NCBI GenBank assembly: GCA_900316445.1
Contig: ONCZ01000007.1
Coordinates: forward strand, 1 to 62,848
Source of the DNA: an uncultured Prevotellaceae bacterium
GTDB lineage: Bacteria; Bacteroidota; Bacteroidia; Bacteroidales; Bacteroidaceae
Reading direction: 5' to 3'
Length of the DNA stretch: 62,848 nucleotides
Positions 6,354 through 17,651 of this stretch are shown piece after piece (the stretch's first letter is position 1; every line of letters begins with the position of its first letter). The translations under genes were made by a program, and so were the position numbers. The notes below the pieces were generated by a model. It did no database searches. It had not been told where the DNA came from and saw nothing but the letters and a program-made list of their open reading frames with translations.

Positions 6354-8975
6354 ATGGCGAAGAAGGACGGGGAGCTGACCCCGATGATGAAGCAGTTCTT
6401 CGATCTGAAGGCGAAGCACCCTGACGCGGTGATGCTCTTCCGCTGTGGAGACTTCTATGAGACCTACTGCGAAGATGCCATCACGGCAGCAAAGATCCTC
6501 GGCATCACCCTTACCCATCGTAACAACGGCGCTGGGGCGAAGGGCGATGAGATGGCCGGATTTCCCCATCACGCCCTCGACACCTATCTGCCCAAACTCA
6601 TCAGGGCAGGCAAGCGTGTGGCCATCTGCGACCAGTTGGAGGATCCCAAGCTGACGAAGAAACTCGTCAAGCGAGGCATCACGGAACTGGTGACGCCAGG
6701 TGTCGCCATGTCAGACAACGTTCTCAATTATAAGGAAAACAACTTCCTCGCTGCCATCCATTTCGGCAAGGCATCGTTTGGTGTCGCCTTCCTCGATATC
6801 TCCACAGGCGAGTTCCTCACTGGCGAGGGAACGGCTGACTATGTGGAGAAGCTCTTGGGCAACTTCTCGCCTAAGGAAATCCTCTTCGACAGGAGCCGCA
6901 AACAAGACTTTGAACGCCTCTTCGGCACAAAGTTCTTCACCTTCCAGCTTGACGACTGGGTATTCACAGACCAGACCTCCAAGCAGAAACTGCTGCGACA
7001 CTTCAATGTGAAGAACCTGAAAGGTTTTGGCGTTGAGCATCTGCAGGCAGGTGTCATCGCCGCAGGTGCCATCTTAGTCTATCTTGAACAGACGCAGCAC
7101 ACCCAAATAGGGCATATCACCTCTATCTCTCGCATAGAGGAAGATAAATATGTCCGTCTGGATAAATTCACTATCCGCAGTCTTGAACTGATTCATCCGA
7201 TGCAGGATGACGGCAAGTCGCTGCTGGATGTCATCGATAAGACGGTCTCTCCGATGGGAGGGCGACTGATGAGGCGCTGGCTGGTATTCCCTTTGAAAGA
7301 CGTGAAGCCCATTAATGAGCGCCTTGACATCGTTGAGTATTACTATCGCGAACCTGACTTCCGCCAATGTGTCGATGAGCAGTTGCATCGCATTGGCGAC
7401 TTGGAGCGTATCATCTCAAAGGTAGCCGTAGGGCGTGTATCACCTCGCGAGGTGGTGCAGTTGAAGGTGGCTTTGCAGGCTATACAACCCATTAAGACCG
7501 CTTGCCTCTATGCTGATAATGAGGCCCTGAAAAGAGTAGGGGAGCAGTTGAACCTGTGCGAATCGCTGCGAGACAGGATTGAGAAGGAGATTCAGAATGA
7601 TCCGCCTCAGCTGGTAGCCAAGGGTGGAGTCATCCGCGACGGCGTCAATGCAGAACTCGATGAGTTAAGAACCATCGCCTATAGCGGCAAAGACTATCTG
7701 TTGAAGATTCAGGAGCGCGAGGCTCAGGAGACGGGCATCAGCTCGTTGAAGATAGGCTATAACAACGTGTTTGGCTATTACTTGGAGGTGCGCAATACCT
7801 ATAAGGACCTGGTGCCCCCAGAGTGGGTGCGTAAGCAGACGCTGGCTCAGGCTGAGCGCTATATCACCCAGGAACTGAAAGAGTATGAGGAGAAGATCCT
7901 TGGGGCTGAGGACAGGATCCTGAGCCTTGAGGCTAAACTCTTCAACGATCTCATTTTGGGTATGCAGGAGTTTATTCCCCAGATACAGATCAACGCCAAT
8001 ATCATCGCCCATCTCGACTGTCTGCTGAGCTTTGCCAAGACAGCAGAGGAGAACAAATATGTGCGCCCTGTGATTGATGAGACAGAGGTGATCGACATCA
8101 AACAGGGTCGCCACCCTGTGATTGAGCAGGAACTGCCCCTTGGCGAATGCTATGTGCCAAATGATATATTGCTCGACAACGAACGCCAGCAGATCATTAT
8201 CATTACAGGTCCCAATATGGCTGGTAAGTCTGCCTTGCTCAGACAGACGGCACTCATCGTGCTGCTCGCCCAGATAGGCTGCTTTGTGCCGGCAGAGGCT
8301 GCCAAGATTGGTCTGGTGGATAAGATATTCACTCGTGTGGGAGCCTCGGATAATATCTCCCTTGGAGAGTCTACCTTCATGGTGGAGATGACGGAGGCAT
8401 CAAACATTCTGAATAATGTCAGCAGCCGCTCGTTGGTGTTGTTTGACGAGTTAGGCCGAGGTACCTCGACTTACGACGGTATCTCCATCGCCTGGGCCAT
8501 CGTGGAATACCTCCATGAGAACGCCAAGGGCCACCCCAGAACCCTCTTCGCCACGCATTATCACGAACTGAACGAGATGGAGAAAAACTTCTCCCGCATC
8601 AAGAATTATAACGTTTCCGTGAAGGAGGTCGATGGTAAGGTCATCTTCCTGCGTAAGTTGGAAAAGGGTGGGAGTGAGCACTCCTTTGGTATCCATGTGG
8701 CAGAGATTGCAGGCATGCCTCGCAGCATTGTCAAGCGCGCCAACGTGATTCTGAAACAATTGGAGTCGGATAATGCCCAGGTGGGTGCTGTTGGCAAGCC
8801 AACGGCAGAGATTGCAGCCTCCCGTGAAGGTATGCAGCTCTCGTTCTTCCAACTCGATGACCCTGTACTTTGTCAGGTTCGCGATGAGATCCTCGGCCTT
8901 GATGTGAACAATCTCACGCCCTTGGAAGCCCTCAACAAACTCAATGACATCAAAAAGATAGTCAGTGGTAAGTAA
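6354..8975 (+). CDS. mutS: DNA mismatch repair protein MutS
   Basis: 873 residues, full length. The mismatch-binding GDFYE is at 32-36 (Phe34 is the wedge residue). Connector, lever and clamp domains follow. The C-terminal ATPase has Walker A GPNMAGKS (619-626), Walker [17 protein letters not shown], and the H-loop THYHEL. The C-terminus ([16 protein letters not shown]) is the usual helix-turn-helix dimer end. It recognises mispairs and recruits the rest of methyl-independent mismatch repair. It is probably co-transcribed with the kinase-like gene upstream. Confidence 0.98.
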   Translation: MAKKDGELTPMMKQFFDLKAKHPDAVMLFRCGDFYETYCEDAITAAKILGITLTHRNNGAGAKGDEMAGFPHHALDTYLPKLIRAGKRVAICDQLEDPKLTKKLVKRGITELVTPGVAMSDNVLNYKENNFLAAIHFGKASFGVAFLDISTGEFLTGEGTADYVEKLLGNFSPKEILFDRSRKQDFERLFGTKFFTFQLDDWVFTDQTSKQKLLRHFNVKNLKGFGVEHLQAGVIAAGAILVYLEQTQHTQIGHITSISRIEEDKYVRLDKFTIRSLELIHPMQDDGKSLLDVIDKTVSPMGGRLMRRWLVFPLKDVKPINERLDIVEYYYREPDFRQCVDEQLHRIGDLERIISKVAVGRVSPREVVQLKVALQAIQPIKTACLYADNEALKRVGEQLNLCESLRDRIEKEIQNDPPQLVAKGGVIRDGVNAELDELRTIAYSGKDYLLKIQEREAQETGISSLKIGYNNVFGYYLEVRNTYKDLVPPEWVRKQTLAQAERYITQELKEYEEKILGAEDRILSLEAKLFNDLILGMQEFIPQIQINANIIAHLDCLLSFAKTAEENKYVRPVIDETEVIDIKQGRHPVIEQELPLGECYVPNDILLDNERQQIIIITGPNMAGKSALLRQTALIVLLAQIGCFVPAEAAKIGLVDKIFTRVGASDNISLGESTFMVEMTEASNILNNVSSRSLVLFDELGRGTSTYDGISIAWAIVEYLHENAKGHPRTLFATHYHELNEMEKNFSRIKNYNVSVKEVDGKVIFLRKLEKGGSEHSFGIHVAEIAGMPRSIVKRANVILKQLESDNAQVGAVGKPTAEIAASREGMQLSFFQLDDPVLCQVRDEILGLDVNNLTPLEALNKLNDIKKIVSGK

Positions 8976-9009
8976 TACACTACCTATGTTACATTTTTCC
9001 TAAAAAATG

Positions 9010-9040
9010 TTGCATATCTCAAAAATAATCTCTATCTTTG
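9010..9040 (+). promoter_or_regulatory. Promoter for the outer-membrane barrel gene
   Basis: TTG at 9010-9012, 20-bp spacer and TATCTTTG at 9033-9040. Confidence 0.75.
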
Positions 9041-9096
9041 TGCCCAAATTGATTAAATCAAATAACATTTACTAATCCATTTAACATGTTAAGAGT

Positions 9097-9612
9097 ATGA
9101 AAAAACTGTTTTTAACGTTGTGTATTGCGCTGTTTAGCGTGGGTGCTTTTGCACAGGAAAAGGGTGATATGGCTGTTGGTGGTTCGCTGAACTTCAACAC
9201 TAAGGCATCTATGTTTGGTATTGGTGCAAGATACCAGTACTTCATTATCGACAAACTGCGTGGTGATGGTGAGTTTACCTACTACTTTAAGAAGGATGGT
9301 GTCTCTATGTTTACCATTTTAGCTTCAGCTAACTATCTGTTCAACGTTGCTGATAAGGTCAATGTCTATCCTATCGCAGGATTAGGAGTTGCACATAGCA
9401 GCGCTAAATCTGAAGATATTAGTGTACATTATGAAGGACAGACTTATCATCTCAGTAGCGAGGGAGGCAGTTCAACTGATTTCATCGGCCAGATTGGTGC
9501 TGGTGCCCAATATGACTTCACCGATAAGATTGCTGGTAACTTTGATGCTAAACTACAGTTCGGTCATGGCACAGCCTTTGTGCTTGCTGCTGGTATCATC
9601 TACAAGTTCTAA
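9097..9612 (+). CDS. Outer-membrane beta-barrel protein
   Basis: 171 residues. Signal peptide MKKLFLTLCIALFSVGAFA, cleavage before QE. The mature part is made of alternating amphipathic strands and ends in Phe (GIIYKF), like OmpW/OmpX-type 8-strand barrels. It is a single-gene unit with its own promoter and a strong terminator. It is probably an abundant surface protein; the ligand is unknown. Confidence 0.8.
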   Translation: MKKLFLTLCIALFSVGAFAQEKGDMAVGGSLNFNTKASMFGIGARYQYFIIDKLRGDGEFTYYFKKDGVSMFTILASANYLFNVADKVNVYPIAGLGVAHSSAKSEDISVHYEGQTYHLSSEGGSSTDFIGQIGAGAQYDFTDKIAGNFDAKLQFGHGTAFVLAAGIIYKF

Positions 9613-9632
9613 TAGCGTTTAAACCCTATACG

Positions 9633-9677
9633 CCTCCCGTTTTTCGGCTAAGAATTGCTGGAAACGGGAGGTTTTTT
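9633..9677 (+). terminator. Rho-independent terminator
   Basis: CCTCCCGTTT (9633-9642) pairs with AAACGGGAGG (9662-9671), followed by TTTTTT. Confidence 0.9.
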
Positions 9678-9696
9678 GTATTTATTTGATATTTCC

Positions 9697-9728
9697 TTTG
9701 GCAGTCTGCTCACTTATTCGTATCTTTG
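9697..9728 (+). promoter_or_regulatory. Promoter of the leuS operon
   Basis: TTTG (9697-9700), 20-bp spacer and TATCTTTG (9721-9728): one of the best matches to the consensus in the window. Confidence 0.85.
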
Positions 9729-9776
9729 CAGCCTCAATAATAATGTACGGAAACAATAAATTAAAGCAAAAATACA

Positions 9777-12596
9777 ATGGATTACAATTTCAGAGACATT
9801 GAACAGAAATGGCAAAAGCGATGGGTGGAGAATGGTACCTATCGCGTAGTGGAGGACAAGAACAAGAAGAAGTTCTACGTGCTGAATATGTTCCCTTACC
9901 CCTCTGGGGCAGGCTTGCACGTAGGTCATCCCTTGGGCTATATCGCCTCAGATATCTATGCCCGTTATAAGCGCCTGCAGGGCTTCAACGTATTGAATCC
10001 CATGGGCTATGATGCCTACGGTCTGCCTGCAGAGCAGTACGCCATCCAGACAGGTCAGCATCCTGAAAAGACCACCTTTGAGAATATCGACCGTTATCGT
10101 TCGCAGTTGGATAAGATCGGCTTCTGCTTTGACTGGGAGCGTGAGGTCCGCACCTGCGATCCCATCTACTATAAGTGGACACAGTGGGCCTTCCAGCGCA
10201 TGTTCAAGAGTTATTTCTCAACCTCCTCGCACAAGGCTCAGCCTACCATCAAACTCATTGAGCACTTTGAACTGATGGGTACAGAGGATTGTCATGCCCT
10301 TGGTACTGAGGAGCTTCATTTCACGGCTTCTGACTGGGCTGGCTTCTCTGAGAAGAAGAAGCAGGAGGTGCTGATGAACTACCGTATCGCCTACCTCGCT
10401 GACACAATGGTGAACTGGTGTCCAAAGCTGGGAACCGTTCTTGCCAATGATGAAGTCGTCGATGGTGTTTCAGTCCGTGGTGGTTATCCTGTGGTGCAGA
10501 AGAAGATGCGCCAGTGGTGCCTCCGTGTGTCTGCTTATGCTCAGAGGCTCCTTGATGGTCTGGAAGTCATCGACTGGACAGACTCTCTGAAGGAGACCCA
10601 GCGCAACTGGATTGGTCGCTCTGAGGGTACGGAGGTAGAGTTCAAGGTGGCAGATAGCGACAAGCACTTCACCATCTTCACCACCCGCGCCGATACGATG
10701 TTTGGTGTCACCTTTATGGTGTTGGCCCCTGAGTCAGACCTTGTGGCAGAACTCATCACACCAGAGCAGAAAGAAGAGGTGGACAAGTACCTCGACTATG
10801 TGAAGAAGCGCACAGAGCGCGACCGTCAGATGGATCATAAGGTGACAGGTGTGTTCTCTGGTTCTTACGCCATCAATCCGTTCAACGATGAGAAGATTCC
10901 CATCTGGATTGCAGAATATGTGCTGGCTGGCTATGGTACTGGTGCCATCATGGCCGTACCTGCCCACGACTCCCGTGACTATGCCTTCGCCAAGCACTTC
11001 AACCTCCCCATCATTCCGCTGATTGAGGGTGCCGATGTCTCTGAGGAGAGTTACGACGCCAAGGAGGGTATCATGTGTAACTCAGCCAGCGCCAAGTTCT
11101 CTCTGAATGGTCTGACTGTGAAGGAGGCCATCGCTGCCACAAAGAAGTTTGTGACGGAGCAGGGTCTTGGTCGTGTGAAGGTGAACTATCGTCTGCGTGA
11201 CGCCATCTTCTCCCGTCAGCGCTATTGGGGCGAGCCGTTCCCTGTCTACTACAAGGACGATATGCCCTATATGATTCCCAAGGAGTGTCTGCCCTTGGAG
11301 CTTCCTGAGATTGACAAGTACCAACCTACAGAGACTGGCGAGCCTCCATTGGGACGTGCCAAGATGTGGGCATGGGATACCAAATTCGATAAGGTGGTAT
11401 CTAAGGATGAAATCGACAATAAGACCGTCTTCCCCTTGGAGTTGAACACGATGCCTGGCTTTGCTGGAAGTTCGGCTTACTATCTCCGTTATATGGATCC
11501 TAAGAACGAGAAGGCACTTGTGAATAAAGATATTGATGAGTACTGGCGCAATGTAGACCTCTATGTAGGAGGTACTGAACACGCTACAGGTCACCTGATC
11601 TACAGCCGCTTCTGGAACAAGTTCCTCTATGACTCTGGTTATTCCTGCGAGGACGAGCCCTTCAAGAAACTCGTCAATCAGGGTATGATCCAGGGCCGCA
11701 GTAACTTCGTCTATCGTATTGAAGACGAGGGTGCTGATAAGGGTAAGTTCGTCAGCTTTGGCCTGAAGGACAAATACACCACGACTCCTATCCACGTCGA
11801 TGTAAACATCGTCTCTGCCGATGTCCTCGACATTGATGCCTTCAAGGCTTGGCGCCCTGAGTATGAGAACGCTGAGTTCATCCTTGAGAATGGAAAATAT
11901 ATCTGCGGCTGGGCCATTGAGAAGATGTCTAAGTCGATGTTCAACGTGGTGAACCCGGATATGATCGTTGAGAAGTATGGTGCTGACACCTTACGTCTCT
12001 ATGAGATGTTCCTGGGTCCTGTTGAACAGTCTAAGCCTTGGGATACCAACGGTATCGACGGCTGTCACCGTTTCCTGCGTAAGTTCTGGAACCTCTATCA
12101 GAACGGCTTTGACGAGGGCGAGGTAACAGCTGATAACCTCAAGAGCGTGCATAAGCTCATCAAGAAAGTATCTCAAGACATTGAGACCTTCTCTTACAAC
12201 ACCTCCATCTCTGCCTTTATGATCTGCGTGAACGAGCTCTCCCAGCAGAAGTGCAAGAACAAGGAACTACTGAAGACGCTCATCATCCTCATTGCTCCCT
12301 TCGCTCCCCATATCGCTGAGGAACTCTGGGAACAGCTTGGTGGTGAGGGTAGTGTCTGCGACGCCCAGTGGCCTGCATGGAATGAAGAGTATCTAGTGGA
12401 GAGTCAGGTGAAGTTGGGTATCGCCTTCAATGGCAAGGCCCGCTTTGAGATGTCGTTCGCTGCTGATGCCGACAACCAGACCATCCAGGATGCTGTATTG
12501 GCAGACGAGCGTTCGCAAAAGTATCTTGATGGTTTCCAGGTAGCAAAGGTTATCATCGTCCCTAAGCGTATGGTGAACATCGTTTTAAAGAAATAA
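9777..12596 (+). CDS. leuS: Leucyl-tRNA synthetase
   Basis: 939 residues, class I. HVGH (HIGH-type) is at 48-51 and KMSKS at 716-720. The large CP1 editing domain includes the [12 protein letters not shown] strand and the [15 protein letters not shown] pocket that hydrolyses mischarged tRNA. The extra segment before KMSKS is usual in Bacteroidetes LeuRS. It charges tRNA-Leu with leucine. It heads a tight operon with the YitT gene (0 bp gap), the ITPase and porZ. Confidence 0.98.
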   Translation: MDYNFRDIEQKWQKRWVENGTYRVVEDKNKKKFYVLNMFPYPSGAGLHVGHPLGYIASDIYARYKRLQGFNVLNPMGYDAYGLPAEQYAIQTGQHPEKTTFENIDRYRSQLDKIGFCFDWEREVRTCDPIYYKWTQWAFQRMFKSYFSTSSHKAQPTIKLIEHFELMGTEDCHALGTEELHFTASDWAGFSEKKKQEVLMNYRIAYLADTMVNWCPKLGTVLANDEVVDGVSVRGGYPVVQKKMRQWCLRVSAYAQRLLDGLEVIDWTDSLKETQRNWIGRSEGTEVEFKVADSDKHFTIFTTRADTMFGVTFMVLAPESDLVAELITPEQKEEVDKYLDYVKKRTERDRQMDHKVTGVFSGSYAINPFNDEKIPIWIAEYVLAGYGTGAIMAVPAHDSRDYAFAKHFNLPIIPLIEGADVSEESYDAKEGIMCNSASAKFSLNGLTVKEAIAATKKFVTEQGLGRVKVNYRLRDAIFSRQRYWGEPFPVYYKDDMPYMIPKECLPLELPEIDKYQPTETGEPPLGRAKMWAWDTKFDKVVSKDEIDNKTVFPLELNTMPGFAGSSAYYLRYMDPKNEKALVNKDIDEYWRNVDLYVGGTEHATGHLIYSRFWNKFLYDSGYSCEDEPFKKLVNQGMIQGRSNFVYRIEDEGADKGKFVSFGLKDKYTTTPIHVDVNIVSADVLDIDAFKAWRPEYENAEFILENGKYICGWAIEKMSKSMFNVVNPDMIVEKYGADTLRLYEMFLGPVEQSKPWDTNGIDGCHRFLRKFWNLYQNGFDEGEVTADNLKSVHKLIKKVSQDIETFSYNTSISAFMICVNELSQQKCKNKELLKTLIILIAPFAPHIAEELWEQLGGEGSVCDAQWPAWNEEYLVESQVKLGIAFNGKARFEMSFAADADNQTIQDAVLADERSQKYLDGFQVAKVIIVPKRMVNIVLKK

Positions 12597-13619
12597 ATGA
12601 CATTACAAAACAAAATGATTTTGGCCGAGGCCAGGGATTATATGTTTATAACCCTTGGTCTCGCCATCTATACTGTCGCCTTCACTGTCTTCCTGATGCC
12701 CTATCAGATTGTGGCAGGTGGCGTGACTGGTCTCTCGGCCATCATCTACTACGCCACAGGCTTCCATCTGGAGAATACCTACATCATCATCAACGGCATC
12801 CTGCTGGTGGTAGCCTTGAAGATTTTGGGTGTGAAATTCCTGATGAAGACGATATTTGCCATCTTCACCCTTTACTTTATGCTGCTGTTTGCCCAGGATC
12901 TTCTGCCTAAACAGGATAACGGCCTGCCGTTTAAGCTCATGGGTGAGGGGCAGGACTTCATGTCGATGATTATCGGCTGTGTGCTGACGGGTATCGCCTT
13001 GGCTACCGTCTTCACTCACAACGGCTCCACAGGAGGTACGGATATCATCGCCGCATCGGTCAATAAGTTCCACCCTAACGTCTCTCTGGGTAATGTGCTT
13101 ATCGCTGCCGACTTCTGTATCATCGGCTCCTGTATGTTCTTCCCACAGTTTGGTACTTATCTGGAGCGTGCCCATAAGGTGATGTTCGGCTTCTGTGTAA
13201 TGACAATGGAGAACTATGTGCTCGACTATGTGATGAACGCCCGTCGCCAGTCCGTGCAGTTCTTTATCTTCTCTCGCAAGTGGCAGGAGATTGCCAATGC
13301 CATCGGCACAGAGATGAACCACGGTGTGACGATCCTCGACGGTCACGGCTGGTACACAGGACAGGAGATGAAAGTGCTATGTATCCTTGCCAGAAAGAAT
13401 GAGAGCATAAACATCTTCCGTCTCATCAAGATGATCGACCCACAGGCCTTCGTCTCACAGAGTGCCGTCATTGGTGTCTATGGCGAGGGCTTTGACGAGA
13501 TGAGAGTGAAGATCAAGGAGATCAAAAAGATTGATGCCGCCATAGAGAAGACAAAGAAGAACGCTAAGAAGATTGACAAGAAGATAGACGAAATCTATAA
13601 CAAAAACAAAGCATCATGA
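12597..13619 (+). CDS. YitT family membrane protein
   Basis: 340 residues. Five to six hydrophobic segments (for example [53 protein letters not shown]) match the YitT/DUF161 permease-like domain, followed by a soluble DUF2179 domain ([19 protein letters not shown]). A Lys-rich coiled tail ends the protein. The ATG directly abuts the leuS stop and the last four bases overlap the ITPase start, so translation is coupled. The transport substrate of the family is not established. Confidence 0.85.
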   Translation: MTLQNKMILAEARDYMFITLGLAIYTVAFTVFLMPYQIVAGGVTGLSAIIYYATGFHLENTYIIINGILLVVALKILGVKFLMKTIFAIFTLYFMLLFAQDLLPKQDNGLPFKLMGEGQDFMSMIIGCVLTGIALATVFTHNGSTGGTDIIAASVNKFHPNVSLGNVLIAADFCIIGSCMFFPQFGTYLERAHKVMFGFCVMTMENYVLDYVMNARRQSVQFFIFSRKWQEIANAIGTEMNHGVTILDGHGWYTGQEMKVLCILARKNESINIFRLIKMIDPQAFVSQSAVIGVYGEGFDEMRVKIKEIKKIDAAIEKTKKNAKKIDKKIDEIYNKNKAS

Positions 13620-14245
13620 AAATCGTATTCGCTACAAACAATCAGCATAAACTCTCTGAGATTCGTTCAATACTTGGAGAGTCCATCGAAGTGCTGTCGC
13701 TGAAGGATATCGGCTGTGATGTGGATATCCCTGAGACTGGCAAGACACTTGAAGCGAATGCCCTGCAAAAGGCTCAATACGTCTATGACCACTACCATAT
13801 CGACTGCTTTGCCGACGACACAGGCCTAGAGGTAGAAGCCCTAGGTGGAGCACCTGGCATTTACTCAGCCAGATATGCCAGCATGGAGTCTGACAACCCG
13901 TCCATCTCTCATGATTCTGAGGCCAACATGACCCGCCTTTTAAAGGAATTAGGAAACAATAACAATCGCCGTGCAAGATTTCGCACGGTTATTGCGTTAA
14001 TACAAAAGAAGAATGTCTGTCCCTGCGGTTGCACCGCTATCAAGGATATCCATCAGTTTGAGGGCATCGTTGAGGGTGAAATCATCAGAGAGCGCAGGGG
14101 AGGAGAGGGCTTCGGCTACGACCCCATCTTCCAGCCTGACGGCTATGACAAGACCTTCGCTGAACTTGGTATGGACATCAAGAACCACATCAGCCATCGG
14201 GCCAGAGCTGTTGCGAAACTCTGCGAGTTTCTAAATGATAAATGA
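13616..14245 (+). CDS. rdgB: Non-canonical purine NTP pyrophosphatase (RdgB/HAM1)
   Basis: 209 residues. The N-terminal [15 protein letters not shown] is the family substrate-binding signature. [24 protein letters not shown] carries the catalytic Asp and metal site, and [12 protein letters not shown] the nucleobase loop. It hydrolyses dITP/ITP/XTP to monophosphates and so cleans the nucleotide pool. It overlaps the YitT gene by ATGA. Confidence 0.95.
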   Translation: MKIVFATNNQHKLSEIRSILGESIEVLSLKDIGCDVDIPETGKTLEANALQKAQYVYDHYHIDCFADDTGLEVEALGGAPGIYSARYASMESDNPSISHDSEANMTRLLKELGNNNNRRARFRTVIALIQKKNVCPCGCTAIKDIHQFEGIVEGEIIRERRGGEGFGYDPIFQPDGYDKTFAELGMDIKNHISHRARAVAKLCEFLNDK

Positions 14246-14357
14246 TAAATGATGAATGATAAATATAGACATCGTAATATTTGGAGTCAACTGATATCTA
14301 TCAGACAGATATGGTTGATAGCTTTATCATTTTTCATTTTTTATTCATCATTTAGCT
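14231..14357 (+). repeat. Inverted pair of 7-bp tracts around a signal-peptide start
   Basis: AAATGAT-type units (14234-14269) cover the gap and start codon. Their reverse complement (ATCATTT, TTCATTT, ATTCATC; 14325-14354) encodes the hydrophobic core of the next protein's signal peptide. Confidence 0.6.
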
Positions 14358-16222
14358 CTGTAAGGGCGCAAGTCGGCACTTGGAAACATTATCTCGCCTA
14401 TCATGAGGTACAGGATATCCATGCAGCTGACAATTATCTCTTCGTATTGGCCTCCAACGGACTTTATCAGTATAACCTCAATGATCAGAGTATCACGACC
14501 TACGACCGTACCAACGGCCTGAACGATACCCATATCACCCATATCGGCTGGAGCCAGCAGGCCAAGCGCCTGATTGCCGTCTATGAGAATTCCAACATCG
14601 ACCTCATAGATACCAAGGGAAACGTCATCAATATCTCTGCCCTGTATAGTAAGTCGACGACGGAGGATAAGACCGTTACTGACGTCCGTATCGATGGCAT
14701 CTATGCCTGGCTGGTCACTGGCTTTGCCATCATCAAAGTCAATATGCAGAAGGCTGAGATTACCGATACCTATACCACTAACCATCCTGATTATCCCACT
14801 TCACTTCCTGAGAAGAGCACGGCAGACTACGACAAGTATATCTCCATCGTAGAGACGCTGGATCCCATGGGACCCGATTATAACCACTTCTATGAGGCGA
14901 AGTTCCTGAATGGGAAACTCTATACCACAGGCGGTTACTTTATCTCAGGCATTCCCGACCCAGTCTATCCTGGCATCGTACAGGTTTACGACGGCAACGA
15001 CTGGACTACTTATGAGGAGAATATCAGCGAAAAGACAGGTTATCGGTATATTGACATCAACTGTCTTGATGTGATGCCTGGCAATCCACAATACGTCATT
15101 GTTGGCGGACGAACAGGTATGTATGAATTCAATGAAGGTAAACTTGTCAGATATCATAATAAGGACAATAGTCCATTGCGAGGTGCCATAGACAATGGAA
15201 AGCAGTTGGACAATGAATATGTACTCATCTCTGGCATGAAGTTCGACAACAATGGTCATCTCTGGGTTCTGAATAACCAGACGAAGGGTGTCACCCTCTT
15301 GGAGTTTGACCCTGTAGCCAACAAATGGACTGATCATCATAATGCCGTTCTGACCAACAGCAACGGCATCGGCAAGCACGCCTTCCGCAGTCTGATCATA
15401 GACAGTCGTGGGTTGTTGTGGTTCGTCAATGACAACTGGGTACAGCCGGCAGTCTTCTGCTGTGATATGGAGAATGACGTCATCGTGAAATACGATAACT
15501 TTGTCAATCAGGATGGTACCCGTTATAACATCAACTGGATCACCTGCGTCTGTGAAGACAAAGAAGGCAATATCTGGGTAGGTACCGATATGGGGCCGTT
15601 TATGATTCAGAAGAGTGAAGTAGGGGAGAGTAGTGTGACATTCTATCAGGTGAAGATTCCTCGCAACGACGGTACAGACTATGCAGACTATCTGTTGTCT
15701 GGTGTCAGTATCAGCAGTATTGCTGTCGATGGTGGAAACCGTAAGTGGTTTGGTAGCGACAATGCCGGGGCCTTCCTCATCAGCGCCGACAATATGCAAC
15801 AGCTGCAAAGCTTCACGACGGCCAATTCCAAGCTGATCTCTGATAATATCTCCTACATCACCATCAATCCCACGTCAGGCGAAGTATTCTTCTTGTCAGA
15901 CAGAGGACTCAGTTCTTATATCAGTGATGCCTCAGAACCAGCCGAAAGCATGGACGATGATACGGTATATGCCTATCCTAATCCTGTCACGCCAGACTAT
16001 ACAGGTCTGATTACCATCACTGGCCTGACCTACGATGCAGACGTAAAGATTACTTCTTCCAACGGCGCATTGATCGCAGAAGGAAGAAGCAATGGCGGTA
16101 TGTTCACTTGGGATGGTAAGGACAAAAACGGAAAGCGTGTCGCCTCTGGTGTCTATATGGTCATCACGGCTACCTCTTCCGGCAGCAAAGGCACCGTCTG
16201 CAAGATCGCAGTAATTAACTAA
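14249..16222 (+). CDS. porZ: PorZ-like type IX secretion protein
   Basis: 657 residues. An N-terminal signal segment (hydrophobic IWLIALSFFIFYSSFSS, cleavage near AQVG) is followed by two repeats of beta-propeller blades (GTWKHYLAYHEVQDI, GLLWFVNDNW, GNIWVGTDMG) and a C-terminal secretion domain (YAYPNPVTPDYTG to GTVCKIAVIN). This order fits PorZ, the surface subunit of the type IX attachment complex that handles anionic LPS. Several ATGs sit in the 7-bp tract at the start, so the exact N-terminus is uncertain. It converges with nadA and overlaps it by 8 bp. A two-component-type propeller sensor is the alternative. Confidence 0.75.
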   Translation: MMNDKYRHRNIWSQLISIRQIWLIALSFFIFYSSFSSVRAQVGTWKHYLAYHEVQDIHAADNYLFVLASNGLYQYNLNDQSITTYDRTNGLNDTHITHIGWSQQAKRLIAVYENSNIDLIDTKGNVINISALYSKSTTEDKTVTDVRIDGIYAWLVTGFAIIKVNMQKAEITDTYTTNHPDYPTSLPEKSTADYDKYISIVETLDPMGPDYNHFYEAKFLNGKLYTTGGYFISGIPDPVYPGIVQVYDGNDWTTYEENISEKTGYRYIDINCLDVMPGNPQYVIVGGRTGMYEFNEGKLVRYHNKDNSPLRGAIDNGKQLDNEYVLISGMKFDNNGHLWVLNNQTKGVTLLEFDPVANKWTDHHNAVLTNSNGIGKHAFRSLIIDSRGLLWFVNDNWVQPAVFCCDMENDVIVKYDNFVNQDGTRYNINWITCVCEDKEGNIWVGTDMGPFMIQKSEVGESSVTFYQVKIPRNDGTDYADYLLSGVSISSIAVDGGNRKWFGSDNAGAFLISADNMQQLQSFTTANSKLISDNISYITINPTSGEVFFLSDRGLSSYISDASEPAESMDDDTVYAYPNPVTPDYTGLITITGLTYDADVKITSSNGALIAEGRSNGGMFTWDGKDKNGKRVASGVYMVITATSSGSKGTVCKIAVIN

Positions 16223-17204
16223 GCTCCAGCATCCTGTTAATTGGCTTAACAGCCTCTTTCGCTATCTCAGGATCCACCTCTACCGATGGCCAACCATACT
16301 TCAAGGTATTGTATATCTTCAATAAGGTGTTCATCTTCATATACTGACACTCGTTACAACTGCATTCCAGGCCGCTCTCGCTGATTTCAGGAGGCACGGG
16401 GATAAATTCCTTACTGGGACACGTTCGCTGCATCTCGTGCAAAATACCGGCCTCTGTGGCCACGATAAACTGCTTCTTGTCACTCTGCTGCGCATAATTC
16501 AGCATCGTAGCCGTCGATCCCTTCACATCAGCCAAGGCCAAGACAGGACCCTTACACTCCAGATGAGCCATCACCACAGCCTCAGGATACTGTTGTTTCA
16601 ACTCTAATATCTTATTGACTGAGAAACGCTCATGCACATGACAACCACCATTCCAGAGCAACATCTCACGACCTGTCACCTCATTGATATAATTACCAAG
16701 GTTATAGTCAGGACCGAAGATCAGTTTGGCATCCTTCGGCAACTGATCCACGACCTTCTTGGCATTACCAGAGGTCACCACCACATCCGTCAGAGCCTTC
16801 ACAGCTGCCGTCGTATTAACATAACTGACGACCTGATAACCGGGATGCTCCTCTTTATATTTCTTCAGATCCTCAGCCTTGCAGGAATCAGCCAAAGAGC
16901 AGCCTGCATTCAAGTCAGGACAGAGCACAGTCTTATCCGGAGAGAGCAGTTTACAGGTCTCTGCCATAAAATGCACACCACACATGACCATGATCTTTGC
17001 ATCCGTCTCTGCAGCCTTACGCGCCAACGCTAACGAATCACCCACAAAGTCGGCTATCTCCTGAATATCGCCGATGGTATAGTAGTGAGCCAGGATGATG
17101 GCATCCTTTTCCTTACACATCTTACGAATCTCTGCCTTCAGGTCGACACCTTCAGCTGCTGGTTCATTAATGAATCCTTGTTCTTTCCACTCCTTTTTCA
17201 ACAT
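16215..17204 (-). CDS. nadA: Quinolinate synthase
   Basis: 329 residues. The three expected [4Fe-4S] ligands fall at Cys102 (NAGCSL), Cys188 (WNGGCHVH) and Cys286 (CNECQYM). IILAHYYT and WVVTS-like segments match the triplicated fold. It condenses iminoaspartate with dihydroxyacetone phosphate to quinolinate for NAD synthesis. nadB/nadC are not in the window; nadD is 25 kb away. It reads out of the DnaA-box-rich gap. Confidence 0.97.
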   Translation of the reverse strand: MLKKEWKEQGFINEPAAEGVDLKAEIRKMCKEKDAIILAHYYTIGDIQEIADFVGDSLALARKAAETDAKIMVMCGVHFMAETCKLLSPDKTVLCPDLNAGCSLADSCKAEDLKKYKEEHPGYQVVSYVNTTAAVKALTDVVVTSGNAKKVVDQLPKDAKLIFGPDYNLGNYINEVTGREMLLWNGGCHVHERFSVNKILELKQQYPEAVVMAHLECKGPVLALADVKGSTATMLNYAQQSDKKQFIVATEAGILHEMQRTCPSKEFIPVPPEISESGLECSCNECQYMKMNTLLKIYNTLKYGWPSVEVDPEIAKEAVKPINRMLELS

Positions 17205-17315
17205 CTCAATATTATTTTATTTTTTTCTTTTCTTTTTTAAAAAAAGAGAATATAAGTATGATAGGCCGTGAATATCTTGATAACTTTCTGCCTTTTTTCT
17301 TGCATATGAAGTAAT

Positions 17316-17351
17316 CAACTGTAAACCGTCAACTGTATACCGTCAACTGTT
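17316..17351. repeat. 14-bp tandem repeat
   Basis: CAACTGTAAACCGT, CAACTGTATACCGT and CAACTGTT follow one another at 14-bp intervals (17316, 17330, 17344) in the nadA upstream gap. Confidence 0.75.
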
Positions 17352-17387
17352 GATTCTTTCTTTCTGATTCTCAGCCGTTCTGTTACT

Positions 17388-17573
17388 TTATCCACAATTC
17401 CCTTTTTCGGTGCAAAATTAATAAGTTTATATCTTTTTTCAGCAAAAAAGCGTGGAAAACTTTCAAATTATCTGTGAATAAACCTGTTGATATCCCATTA
17501 TCCGCCTCTCTTTTGGTCGTTTTGTGGATAACTGAACACATTTTCCACAGAGTTATCAACACACTTATCAACA
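17388..17573. other. DnaA-box cluster, candidate chromosomal origin (oriC)
   Basis: Perfect TTATCCACA at 17388-17396 and its complement at 17523-17531; TTATTCACA-type at 17473-17481 (complement); TTATCAACA at 17553-17561 and 17565-17573; weaker boxes at 17485-17493 and 17541-17549. The last two strong boxes are 12 bp apart in direct orientation and are followed by an A+T-rich stretch (17574-17625). The 447 bp between the nadA and lipoprotein starts contain no gene. Gene directions do not clearly diverge here, so origin function is only a candidate. Confidence 0.55.
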
Positions 17574-17623
17574 ATATTTTATAAAATTATCCGTTATGCA
17601 TAATGAATTAAGAAATTATTGAT

Positions 17624-17631
17624 TATCTTTG
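17624..17631 (+). promoter_or_regulatory. -7 element of the lipoprotein gene at 17652
   Basis: TATCTTTG 20 bp before ATG 17652. It excludes the upstream in-frame ATG at 17619. Confidence 0.6.
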
Positions 17632-17651
17632 CAACAAAAATAGGAACGCTT

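Noticed and set aside
14945-15808. 287-codon minus-strand frame inside porZ
   Set aside because: Antisense shadow; no start context or domain.
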